NCBI GenBank assembly: GCA_964402405.1
Contig: CAYOCE010000053.1
Location: forward strand, 1-8,066
Origin: CAYOCE01 sp964402405
GTDB taxonomy: Bacteria > Pseudomonadota > Alphaproteobacteria > UBA7879
Direction: 5' to 3'
DNA length: 8,066 nucleotides
Shown: piece after piece, positions 1 to 6,866 of the stretch
Position numbering within the stretch: the stretch's first letter is position 1
Layout of the letters: the number at the start of each line of letters is the position of its first letter
The notes under the pieces: generated by a model
What the model saw: the letters and a program-made list of their open reading frames with translations, nothing else
Database searches by the model: none
What the model was told of the DNA's origin: nothing
Program-made: the position numbers and the translations under genes

Positions 1-1877
1 TCGAAAGATTTGGAAATCAAAGACGAAACCCTAGACTTCTATCGTACTCTGCAACCCGTGGAGAAGAACAACAAAACACGGGAGCACTCATTTCTGGGGT
101 TCTTGCCGCACGTCAACTTCCTCTTCTACAAGGAGTCTTCTTAGGGCTTCTCTTGATGTCCTTCGTGATTGTTGTCGCTTTTACTTTTATCCCTGGAGGG
201 CTTCAAATTTGGGGAATGTGGATTAAGATGATCATTTGGGTAGAGAGTTGGCCTATCTTTTATGGCATTTTAAATTGTATTGGCCTTTTATGGCTTGAAA
301 AATCTAACGCCACTATTACCTACACATATGGTCCTGGAATTACCTGGCTTACTCAATCAGGTCTTGCAGACTCTGCATGGAACGCGTACGCAATTGTTCA
401 AAACATGTGCTTAGCCGTTCCCTTTTTATCTTGGGCGCTTATTTCTAAAAGTGGGCACGCTTTAGTCTCCATGGCAGAGCGCCTTCTCCCCACAGTGGGG
501 AGATCCTTAGGGCAAAGCATCGTGGATAACACCCAAACCTTCGACACGCAGTCGTTTCATAATCGCAGTTTGAATAGCTTTCAAATGGCACAACAAAATT
601 TGGGATCAAATTACTCGTTAAGTTCTATCCGGGATGATGGACAGTTTCAGATTACCTCTTCTCCTTCTGGCGCTCAAGTCATTAAAGAAGGTGTGAGTCA
701 AGGAAAACACATGATTAACGCAAGTGATGCCATTAGTTCTCAGTTTAATAAGCAACTTGGTCGTGAATTGACTGCCATGGAAAGCACCCAAGCCTCTTAT
801 AGCAAAACAAAAAATGAGGCTTTGGATCAATCTTATGAACTGGTAAAATCCTTTGCAGAAGGAAAAGCCTTTATTAAAGGTGCCAGTGAATCTCAAAACA
901 AAGAGATCCAAGTTGCTGCACAAGAACTCTTATCTGCTACAACAAGGCATGCACATCAACATGGGCTTTCTAATAGTAAATCTTGGGAACATAGTATGGG
1001 TGCTAGTGTTGAAGCAAGTGCAGGTTTTAAAATATTAGGTACGGGCGCCTCTATCAAGGGAGACATCAGCACCCGTGGGACAACAAGGGCTGTAAATGAA
1101 TCCTCAGATCAATTTAACCGAGAAACAGGTTTTACATTAGATGCGAGTGAACGCGTTACCCAAGGACTAACGGCTGCCCTTAATAATCAAGTTACCTTTA
1201 CCGATGATGCTTCAAGGCGAGTTGGCGAAAGTTTTAGGGGAAGTGTGAGTGATCTAGAAAGCTACTCAGAGCAACTTTCTGCCCAAAAAAGTAAAGTGGA
1301 GAGGCTTTCTGAAATGGGAAGCATACTTGAAAGTCAGGGAGTCAGTGTGACCCAAAGTCTTAATGATGACGTTCTAGAATATATCGCATCCCACCATCAT
1401 TTGAGTAAGGAAGAAGCCGCCCGGTGGGCCTCCACCCATTCCCATGAATTTCAAAACGAAGCAAACGCTTATTTAGAAGGATGGACCTCCCATATGATCC
1501 ACTGGCTTGAATCTAAAACAGGCCCTATGAATCCAAGTGCTATTGATGATGCATACCTTGATTATAAGAAGGGTATCTCTTTAAAAGAAAAGGAGATGAG
1601 TAAAAACGGTCTCACACAAGTACGCAAAAGAGCTGAAAAAGAAGGACTAGGGGAAGAAAGAATGAAAGATTTTGATAAAGAAACGCTTGCTTCGCAAGAT
1701 CAGATCGCGGCCTCCCTTGATACCCCCGAAGACGATTTTAAAGAGATTGAAGGTAAGCTTGGAAGTAATCAACACGCCATTCTTCAAGAGCAAGAAGATC
1801 TCAAGAGGAGTTTTGAATCCAAAAAAGAAGATGTTTTAGCCATGAGGGCGGTTAAAAATATGGTGAAAGGGGATTAA
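1..1877 (+). CDS. traG: TraG-type conjugal transfer protein, C-terminal part (5' end outside window)
   Basis: TraG of F-type type IV secretion is an inner-membrane protein that helps pilus assembly and stabilises mating pairs. The frame is open from the first complete codon at 3, with 624 residues before TAA, so the TTG/ATG near 153 is internal and the true start lies upstream. Residues 20-45 (GEEQQNTGALISG, then QLPLLQ) and the membrane segments at about 39-61, 67-98 and 131-147 match the end of the TraG N-terminal membrane domain (family knowledge). From about residue 160 the protein is hydrophilic, rich in Ser, Gln, Glu and Ala and probably largely helical, as in the long periplasmic tail of F TraG. 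F TraG is about 940 residues, so roughly 300 are missing. Normal partners such as traH and traD are not seen; traD, often downstream, is absent. The C-terminal region is poorly conserved, so the assignment rests mainly on the membrane domain. Confidence 0.85.
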   Translation, partial: ERFGNQRRNPRLLSYSATRGEEQQNTGALISGVLAARQLPLLQGVFLGLLLMSFVIVVAFTFIPGGLQIWGMWIKMIIWVESWPIFYGILNCIGLLWLEKSNATITYTYGPGITWLTQSGLADSAWNAYAIVQNMCLAVPFLSWALISKSGHALVSMAERLLPTVGRSLGQSIVDNTQTFDTQSFHNRSLNSFQMAQQNLGSNYSLSSIRDDGQFQITSSPSGAQVIKEGVSQGKHMINASDAISSQFNKQLGRELTAMESTQASYSKTKNEALDQSYELVKSFAEGKAFIKGASESQNKEIQVAAQELLSATTRHAHQHGLSNSKSWEHSMGASVEASAGFKILGTGASIKGDISTRGTTRAVNESSDQFNRETGFTLDASERVTQGLTAALNNQVTFTDDASRRVGESFRGSVSDLESYSEQLSAQKSKVERLSEMGSILESQGVSVTQSLNDDVLEYIASHHHLSKEEAARWASTHSHEFQNEANAYLEGWTSHMIHWLESKTGPMNPSAIDDAYLDYKKGISLKEKEMSKNGLTQVRKRAEKEGLGEERMKDFDKETLASQDQIAASLDTPEDDFKEIEGKLGSNQHAILQEQEDLKRSFESKKEDVLAMRAVKNMVKGD

Positions 1878-1980
1878 GAGTCAGGAGGAAATGTATAAGC
1901 GCTCTATTGAAAACCATGATCACAAGTGCTTTCCATGGCTTCTTGAGGTGTAAAAGACAACACTTGATCTGACAGACAGA

Positions 1981-2010
1981 GTTTGTAAAATAAGAGTTTG
2001 TAAAATAAGA
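1981..2010. repeat. 15-nt tandem direct repeat, two perfect copies
   Basis: The unit gtttgtaaaataaga occurs at 1981-1995 and again at 1996-2010 with no mismatch. A third, degenerate copy starts at 2011 (ttttgtcaaaga). The unit is five codons long, and read in the frame of the downstream 70-codon stretch each copy carries a TAA. The duplication therefore did not preserve a reading frame across it. Function unknown; slipped-strand duplication is the simplest origin. Confidence 0.8.
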
Positions 2011-2221
2011 TTTTGTCAAAGAGCATCTTCAGATCTCTAAAAAATCCTCTCTTTCTAAAAGGATTATTAAGGGTCTTCTGTATACTTCTGCAAAAATAGA
2101 AAAAAGAAACATATTTGAATTTTATAAAAACATATATATAGAGAATTTTGGTTCTGATACCTCTATGAATTTTTTTAGCTTTCCAAAATTATTAGATAAA
2201 AAAGAAGTCCTTACTTTTTAA
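2009..2221 (+). pseudogene. Start-less 70-codon open frame, possible gene remnant
   Basis: A frame stays open for 70 codons from 2009 to the TAA at 2219-2221, beginning DFVKEHLQISKKSS and ending LDKKEVLTF. The only ATG in it is near the end (2165), and no usable start or ribosome site lies ahead because the frame begins right after the TAA of the tandem repeat. I recognise no family. It could be the C-terminal remnant of a gene lost through rearrangement, or a chance opening in AT-rich DNA. The Lys/Ile/Phe/Asn bias fits either reading. Confidence 0.2.
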
Positions 2222-2256
2222 ATCCAGGCTTATATTTTTGACATCATTTTTTTCCC

Positions 2257-3597
2257 TCATAACTCCCCCAATTTTCCATGAACATTAGGTTTCAATACTT
2301 GAGAATGCACAGAGTGATGTAAAGGAAGGAATGGCAAAAATCTTATGGATTTAAAACCTAAAGGTTTTGATGCATGGGATCCTGAAGACTCATCTCTCGC
2401 TGTCCAATGGGATTTTTCCACATCTACTGCTAGTGTTTTAGTATAGCCTCTTCTCGAACTAAGGGTGATCAAGAAATTAAATTGGGAATTAAAAACTAAT
2501 CCCTCTAATCCCTCTAAAATTTGTTCCCCCAGAAAATTACGATTGTTAGGAACAGTATTCTTCATCTTCCTTAAAATAGATTTAGCTTGGTAGTTTTTAG
2601 GACTATTTAAAGCATCTCTAAAAGCCCTTTGACAATTATGTTGTTCCTTAAACAAAGAATAAGAACATATACTACAAGGATCTTGCATGGTATGAACATG
2701 TACCATGACTCCTAAAACCGAACAAACAGGCCGAATCTCCTCACTTCCAGAAGAACTGGAGGCATTTGGCAAGAGCCCGGATTTTAACTCTTCTAAAACG
2801 TCTTTTATTCGACGCCTCATGCTAAACCTTAAGATTTGCTCACTGTCCACATAAGATCCCTCCCATGTGGCTTCTCCCCTATCTGGATGTATTGGGAGAT
2901 CTATTCCCCCTAAATCTCCTTGATAACGATCATTAAGCTCTTCACAAGCTTGTTCAAATTCCGGATTTTCTGGCATCTCTGGATTCATTTCAAAAAGACC
3001 TTGATATTTCTTCTTCCCCCCTACAGTTCCCAATAAATCTTCCTGTAAGACCCCCTTCCCTATATCATCGATTCCTTGAAGAACATATCCATTACGAGTC
3101 ATAAAACTTGTATCTTTAAAATAGTGAATAGAACTACTTGTAAGCGGTCCTGCACTTCCACTTATAAAAACATCCGGGATCGTTGCTGTTTTTATATAGG
3201 TTGATAGATCAGATCCACCATCATAGTTAGACTGAGCATTGTAAATTAGACTTACAGAATAAAGGGCAAAATTCTTTTTCCGTAAACGTTCAACCGTTGG
3301 TCGATCAAGGATGTGGGCAGCATCCAGCCATTTCTCATGCTCAGCTACAATTCCCGCTTCTTTTCTAGAAAGTCCTTCATGAATTCTTCTAAAAGTTTTT
3401 TCTGGAATACACGAATTAGGAAAATCAAATTTTAAATGGCTTCGGATGCGAATTCCCTCTTCTGGTGGATGTAAAAGTCCTTCTTCTGTAAAGGCTGCAA
3501 GAGGACCAAGCGAGTGAAAAATTAACAAACCCCCAAAGGCAACCCACGGAATCTTGAGAAAAGAACTATTCCTCATCATCTTCGTCACTTTCTTCAT
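2257..3597 (-). CDS. Exported protein with predicted zinc-dependent cytidine-deaminase-like domain
   Basis: With the ATG at 3597 the protein has 446 residues. Residues 13-36 are a hydrophobic signal-peptide-like segment (FLKIP...LAAF). The rest reads as a deaminase fold in order: strands FALYSVSLIY (110-119) and TIPDVFISGSAG (about 139-150); a helix starting at Asp251-Ser-Glu253; strand VLGVMVHVHTM (294-304); then Pro307-Cys308-Ser-Ile-Cys311 starting the next helix; and strand FNFLITLSSRRGY (373-385). In this superfamily the [H/C/D]xE and PCxxC motifs bind zinc and Glu shuttles the proton. Asp251, Cys308 and Cys311 would be the ligands here. Related folds occur in bacterial polymorphic toxins, including a rickettsial OTT_1508-type group; substrate cannot be told. 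The gene overlaps the upstream gene by 32 nt and is probably translationally coupled. Starts at 3600 (TTG) or 3579 (ATG) are possible. No family search was available, so the call is motif-based. Confidence 0.6.
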   Translation of the reverse strand: MKKVTKMMRNSSFLKIPWVAFGGLLIFHSLGPLAAFTEEGLLHPPEEGIRIRSHLKFDFPNSCIPEKTFRRIHEGLSRKEAGIVAEHEKWLDAAHILDRPTVERLRKKNFALYSVSLIYNAQSNYDGGSDLSTYIKTATIPDVFISGSAGPLTSSSIHYFKDTSFMTRNGYVLQGIDDIGKGVLQEDLLGTVGGKKKYQGLFEMNPEMPENPEFEQACEELNDRYQGDLGGIDLPIHPDRGEATWEGSYVDSEQILRFSMRRRIKDVLEELKSGLLPNASSSSGSEEIRPVCSVLGVMVHVHTMQDPCSICSYSLFKEQHNCQRAFRDALNSPKNYQAKSILRKMKNTVPNNRNFLGEQILEGLEGLVFNSQFNFLITLSSRRGYTKTLAVDVEKSHWTARDESSGSHASKPLGFKSIRFLPFLPLHHSVHSQVLKPNVHGKLGEL

Positions 3598-5332
3598 CAA
3601 GTTTTTCTTGAACAGTACTTAGTTTTGCAGCAGCTTCTTCAAATCCTAAATCTAAAGCTTGTTGATAGTAGGTCTCCGCCTCTTTAAGGGCCCCTATTTT
3701 TGAACTCTCTTCACACAGTTCTCCTAAAAATACTAAAGCTTTTCCTTGGTTATAAAGCGCTTGCTCTCTCTTTCTCTCCAGTTTTTGTCTTATCCATTCT
3801 ACCTGTTTTTGTATTGCTTGCATTTGAGGAAGCTTCTGGATTGCTTCTATTTTCATTCTTAGCGTAGACATCTGCCTTTGCTGGGGTGGATTTGGATCTC
3901 CTTCTGCCGTTTCTACAATAGATTGGAGAGCCTCCGTAAGATCCTGTCCACCAGAAACAATTTGATTAGCCATAAGATTTTCTTGTAATTCTTGTAATTT
4001 TTGATCGTATTTCAGAACTTTTTGAGCAGCCTGTTGTTGGACTCCCTCTGCTAAAAGAGAAGCAGCTTCTGGATTTTTACCTATCTCTAACTCACCATCT
4101 CCGTTCTTATAAGCCTGGGCTAATTGTAATCTAGATTCTAAGTCTTTTTGAGATTTTTGTTTTAAATATCTTGTTACAAAAGAGTCTCTTGCTTGAGGCA
4201 CAAGGTATGGATCCCAAGGAGCATGTTTTATAAGTAATTCAAAACCCTCTTCGTAAGGGACCTCATAGCCATAATAAGTCATATGATGCCCCTCATAAAA
4301 TTCTAATGTGCCTGCTGGGGCAGCTTCAAAAAATCTTCTAATCCAAGAAAGATTCCTTAATTGGGGTGGCGCTATAAAAACCATTTTTTGCATAACCATC
4401 CTTAAAGAGGTCGGTTGAATTGCAGGAGAAGGCATCATAGGCAGAACTTGAGCAGGAGGATGGGGAGGGCTAGGGGTTAAAGACCTTTCTGCTCCTTTTT
4501 TACCCCCTTTTTGTTTTTTCTTTTGCTGACCAGGCGAAGAAGAAATCGCCTTAGTCGCAGAAGAACTAGAGGCTGCAGGTCCTAGTTCTAAAGGAGAAGG
4601 CATCATTTGTTGTAATTGCGCTATCTGTGCTTGCCTTGCGTCTGATACTCTTTTTTTATCAAACCCTTGGCAAAGTGTTGTAATTATTTGTTCACTTTGT
4701 GTAACCGTTGTTCTTGTTAACGCCTCTGCTGCAGGAGTTAAAGATATATTGAAATTAACAAAATTATCTCGTGCTAAAAGGGTTAAAACAAAAACAGATG
4801 TTTGCTGAAATTGCTCTAAAGAGATACTGCTTTGTGATATATCTAGAATTCTAAGATCTTGTAATAACCCTCTTTCTCCCAAACATTTCATGAAAGAAAA
4901 AAATGCTTCGTCAGAGGTAAATTGTACTTTTAAAGCCTGAACACCTACTTGTTTGAGTTTTTGGATTTTTCGATCACGTTTAACAACATCTGCTAAAAAA
5001 TCTTCCGAAGAAATTCCACGTATTTGAGATCCTCCCACCCCTTCTTGCCCTAATACTGGTGGGTATTTAAGAGCATTCCATGCCCATAAAGGAATATTAT
5101 TTTTACGCATAGTCTCAGGATTGATCCCAATAACAGGCATATCAACTGAAAAATTGAAAGATGCTCCTACTGCTGGAGGCAGAAACGGTACTGAGATTTG
5201 AGAAGGACTTGCAGATGAATTGCTAGAGCCCCCTCCCCTTCTCCATTCTTGATCCATGGATTGAGAATATTGGAAAACAAGAAACTGTAGAAAAAAAAAT
5301 GTAATAAAAAATGATTTATATGTAATTTTCAT
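3566..5332 (-). CDS. Exported repeat protein with LRR-like patch and Sel1-like repeats
   Basis: This is a 588-residue protein of unknown function. Residues 1-25 form a signal peptide (MKITYKSFFITFFFLQFLVF, polar end QYSQS). Residues 141-200 look like one or two leucine-rich-repeat units (LLQDLRILDISQSSI). Residues 240-305 are a low-complexity Ser/Pro linker with the motif MMPSP twice (243-247, 299-303) and a basic cluster KKKQKGGKKG (271-280). Residues 398-430 (LESRLQLAQAYKNGDG) and 526-570 (ETYYQQALDLGFEEAAAKL) resemble Sel1/TPR-type helical repeats, separated by a Gln-rich predicted coiled coil (about 435-525). The tail is very acidic (EESDEDDEE). Such repeats are common in proteins that intracellular bacteria direct at host partners (family knowledge). 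The ATG at 5332 follows AGGGGA with 9-nt spacing and a good promoter. It is the first gene of an operon with the deaminase-like gene. Confidence 0.7.
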   Translation of the reverse strand: MKITYKSFFITFFFLQFLVFQYSQSMDQEWRRGGGSSNSSASPSQISVPFLPPAVGASFNFSVDMPVIGINPETMRKNNIPLWAWNALKYPPVLGQEGVGGSQIRGISSEDFLADVVKRDRKIQKLKQVGVQALKVQFTSDEAFFSFMKCLGERGLLQDLRILDISQSSISLEQFQQTSVFVLTLLARDNFVNFNISLTPAAEALTRTTVTQSEQIITTLCQGFDKKRVSDARQAQIAQLQQMMPSPLELGPAASSSSATKAISSSPGQQKKKQKGGKKGAERSLTPSPPHPPAQVLPMMPSPAIQPTSLRMVMQKMVFIAPPQLRNLSWIRRFFEAAPAGTLEFYEGHHMTYYGYEVPYEEGFELLIKHAPWDPYLVPQARDSFVTRYLKQKSQKDLESRLQLAQAYKNGDGELEIGKNPEAASLLAEGVQQQAAQKVLKYDQKLQELQENLMANQIVSGGQDLTEALQSIVETAEGDPNPPQQRQMSTLRMKIEAIQKLPQMQAIQKQVEWIRQKLERKREQALYNQGKALVFLGELCEESSKIGALKEAETYYQQALDLGFEEAAAKLSTVQEKLDEESDEDDEE

Positions 5333-5376
5333 TGACTACCATTCCCCTAATCTGCTTTAGACTTTATTTTTCCTAG

Positions 5377-5405
5377 ATGGTAAGCAGTTTTAGTTTAGAC
5401 GTCAA
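5377..5405 (-). promoter_or_regulatory. Sigma70-type promoter for the two-gene minus-strand operon
   Basis: On the minus strand a -35 TTGACG (5405-5400) and a -10 TACCAT (5382-5377) are separated by exactly 17 nt. Transcription would start near 5370, giving a leader of about 40 nt before the ATG at 5332. The -35 matches consensus at 5 of 6 bases and the -10 at 4 of 6. Confidence 0.5.
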
Positions 5406-5609
5406 GCACAATGTCACGAATTTCAAGAAGCAGCAGACATGGTGGCAAAATTTGCCAAAACAGCAAATGACCTAAACACTATTGCAAGTGCCTTGTCAGG
5501 AATGCCCACCTCTATTTTAAGAGGTGCTCACCTTGGAACAACGACAAGTTCCACCCTTACTAATGCTCCTACTGGAGCAACCACTGCAATTACTATTAGT
5601 AGAGTATAA
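5377..5609 (+). pseudogene. Small gene of unknown function, apparently frameshifted
   Basis: Two overlapping frames read like one protein. The first starts at the ATG at 5377 (MVSSFSLDVKHNVT). The second is open from 5394 to the TAA at 5607-5609 and includes HEFQEAADMVAKFAKTANDL and a Thr/Ser-rich end (LTNAPTGATTAITISRV). One extra base near 5417 would join them into a 77-residue protein. Nothing resembling a ribosome site precedes 5377 or the internal ATG at 5439, and the 5' end overlaps the promoter of the opposite operon. I recognise no family. The start faintly recalls small phage tail proteins, not enough to call. It may instead be a 56-aa gene starting at 5439, or noise. Confidence 0.35.
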
Positions 5610-5710
5610 GCTATATTACAATTAAGAAGTTATGTTTTTTATTGTATTTTTAATAAAAATATAGGATAGTAACTTAAATTAAAGACAACCCTTTTAAAAG
5701 GAGTATCATC

Positions 5711-5947
5711 ATGAAAAAAACATCTCATATCATGTTAAGTGTACTAGTGCTCTTATCGATTTTAGTTGCTTATGACACTAGCGCACAATTTAAAGTATCT
5801 GGTCTATATATTAATGATGAGGAAATTCCGCTACAACAAGGAGAGACTGTAAGAGACGTGTTTGATTCCCTCCCTCGTATTGAAGAAGTTCAAGAAATAA
5901 GATTTATAGGCACCGTAACAAATGATAATATAGAAATAAATTCTTAA
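5711..5947 (+). CDS. Small exported protein, 5' part of a frameshifted LRR-like gene
   Basis: This 78-residue frame has a strong ribosome site (AGGAG at 5699-5703, 7-nt spacing) and an ATG start. Residues 1-25 are a clear Sec signal peptide (MKKTSHIMLSVLVLLSILVA, then YDTSA before Gln). The mature part (QFKVSGLYINDEEIPLQQGE, then RIEEVQEIRFIGTV) has the strand-like rhythm of a leucine-rich-repeat cap. It stops at TAA 5945-5947, but the next frame continues at once with an LRR-like sequence. Dropping one T within 5941-5945 joins the two parts into a protein of about 172 residues. As written it would be a secreted or periplasmic fragment of unknown function. The export signal and LRR style parallel the 588-aa protein of the opposite operon. 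Confidence 0.65.
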   Translation: MKKTSHIMLSVLVLLSILVAYDTSAQFKVSGLYINDEEIPLQQGETVRDVFDSLPRIEEVQEIRFIGTVTNDNIEINS

Positions 5948-6230
5948 GGAACTTAACACTAGACCCCTTACTAATTTGAAAAGTGTTAACTTTCAGTATA
6001 ATCATAAGTTAACCCCTGGGGTATTTTCAGAAAATAAAGAGGCCGTACAGGAATTTGTTAATCTTCTGAGAAATCCTTCTCTTGAATATGTTAAGCTGTT
6101 TGGTACAATTCTTGCTAAAGAACAAGGCATAGAAGATATGGTGGCTTTGAGGCTGTACTTACTCAAGACAGGAGTAAGAAATCGTGGACAATTGCTTGAT
6201 AAAGTAACAAGAATTGCATGGGGTGGGTAG
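5940..6230 (+). pseudogene. 3' part of the frameshifted exported LRR-like gene
   Basis: The frame is open from 5940, directly after the upstream frame's last sense codons, to the TAG at 6228-6230. It starts ILKELNTRPLTNLKSVNF, a classic leucine-rich-repeat spacing, and goes on EFVNLLRNPSLEYVKLFGTI. The only early start is a TTG at 5976 with no ribosome site, so independent translation is unlikely. A single-base frameshift from the gene at 5711 is the better reading. The segment EAVQEFVNLLRNPSLEYVKL resembles EAFFSFMKCLGERGLLQDLR in the 588-aa protein, suggesting a shared domain (inference by eye). Confidence 0.55.
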
Positions 6231-6283
6231 GTGATTAATCAACTTTGATTTGAAGTCTTTCCAAGTGCACTCGTATAATTTTA

Positions 6284-6665
6284 CTAATGTCTCTCTAAAG
6301 AATTAGATTTTAGATTCTGTCCAAGTCTTTTTAAGGCGGTATGGTAATCGGCAATAAAATCCTCTAGCTTTTGAAATGCCTCCTCTAAAAGCTCCAGAGT
6401 AATGACACTATCGTTCTTAGCAATGTCACTAAAAGAAATCTCTACAAAAAGCATTCTTAAGTGTTTCTGGATAGTAGGATGATCAAGAGAGAGTTGATTT
6501 TTTTCAATGACCTCTAAAATGTCACGAAGTGTCTCCTCAGCTCTATACCGCTTGAGTTCCATTCCAAAAAGGATTTTTTCCACCTGATCCCTAAAAGTAG
6601 TAGTACCCCCCCTTCCCTCTTTTGGTTTTTCGTTTATATTTTTCAAAAACAATAATATCTGCCAT
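6284..6665 (-). CDS. Small helical protein of unknown function, frame broken at a G7 run
   Basis: The best start is the ATG at 6665-6663, preceded by AAGGAA with 6-nt spacing. It encodes MADIIVFEKYKRKTKRGKGG and then meets a stop 24 codons in. With six G instead of seven at 6606-6612 the frame continues as TTTFRDQVEKILFGMELKRY to the stop at 6284, giving 126 residues. The long downstream frame alone can be opened only from a TTG at 6652, which lacks a ribosome site. The protein would be a soluble, charged, mostly helical cytoplasmic protein with no motif I recognise. It lies 42 nt below an intrinsic terminator, so its expression may depend on read-through. It is convergent with the LRR-like gene, with 53 nt between their stops. 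Confidence 0.55.
6606..6612 (-). repeat. Homopolymer of seven G inside a coding region
   Basis: The plus strand has seven consecutive C, so the minus-strand gene reads seven G. The two halves of the gene at 6284-6665 are out of frame on either side, and loss of one G restores a 126-residue protein. This is either a phase-variation switch, a decay mutation or a sequencing error. Confidence 0.7.
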
Positions 6666-6706
6666 TTTCAATTCCTTCATCGTTCAATTTTCTGCAGCTC
6701 CGTTGT

Positions 6707-6741
6707 AAAAAGGGAACTCGAGAGCAAGTTCTCTCGAGTTC
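6707..6741 (-). terminator. Intrinsic (Rho-independent) terminator, minus strand
   Basis: A perfect 11-bp stem (gaactcgagag at 6714-6724 with ctctcgagttc at 6731-6741, 6-nt loop) is followed on the minus strand by CC and then TTTTT (6711-6707). Minus-strand RNA arriving from the right would end here. The T-run lies only on the minus side. Confidence 0.7.
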
Positions 6742-6865
6742 AAGTTAACAGGGAGGTACAGTGAAACTCCTTTAACAAAGAGGAGGCTTTGCGCCTCAGA
6801 ATACCCTTTCTACTTTGTTGTAGAGTTTCATCAAATAGCTCTTCACATTAGTTTGTGAGAGCTAT
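6707..6865 (-). ncRNA. Structured small RNA or attenuator leader
   Basis: Read 5' to 3' on the minus strand there are three structured modules. A 5' hairpin pairs 6865-6854 with 6847-6835 (12 bp, one bulge, loop of 6). A long branched stem follows: 8 bp (TGAAACTC 6762-6769 with 6823-6830), a small internal loop, 7 bp (6774-6780 with 6813-6819), and an inner GAGGC/GCCTC hairpin (6783-6797). The terminator hairpin with its T-run comes last. A TTGACA/TATAAT-like promoter lies just upstream. The total is about 160 nt. It could be a free-standing small RNA, or a leader controlling the small gene whose ATG lies 42 nt beyond the terminator. It does not match tRNA, tmRNA or SRP RNA as I know them; a 6S-like RNA is possible but unsupported. 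Confidence 0.45.
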
Positions 6866-6866
6866 A

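Larger units (their letters stand above)
1878..2256. other. Intergenic region with decayed coding sequence
   Basis: This 379-nt gap separates traG from the convergent minus-strand operon. A strong AGGAGG at 1883-1888 sits only two bases before an ATG at 1891 that opens a 20-codon frame, which is poor spacing and probably not a gene. A 15-nt tandem repeat (1981-2010) and a start-less 70-codon frame (2009-2221) follow. Near 2196-2219 the minus strand reads a weak hairpin, AAGT-aagg-ACTT, followed by a T-rich run. This could end the minus-strand operon but is too weak to call. I see no clear terminator for traG. Confidence 0.5.

Noticed and set aside
618..923. 101-codon minus-strand open frame inside traG
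   Set aside because: It lies entirely antisense to a well-supported gene, has no ribosome site and shows no recognisable domain.
853..1038. 61-codon plus-strand frame inside traG
   Set aside because: It is an out-of-frame shadow of traG with low-information sequence.
1891..1953. 20-codon ORF after a strong AGGAGG
   Set aside because: The ribosome site is only 2 nt from the ATG and the peptide has no recognisable feature.
2257..5332. Toxin-immunity pair
   Set aside because: Both proteins carry export signals, and the partner lies upstream and is much larger than a typical immunity protein. An operon of two exported proteins fits better.
5633..5660. AT-only hairpin tttttatt/aataaaaa as a terminator
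   Set aside because: The stem is entirely A/T, with an 8-nt loop and no U-run. It is expected by chance in such AT-rich DNA.
6762..6830. Integron attC-like site
   Set aside because: It is long and palindromic with TTTAAC and GTT ends, but the outer boxes do not fit the RYYYAAC / GTTRRRY consensus, and no integrase or cassette layout is present.
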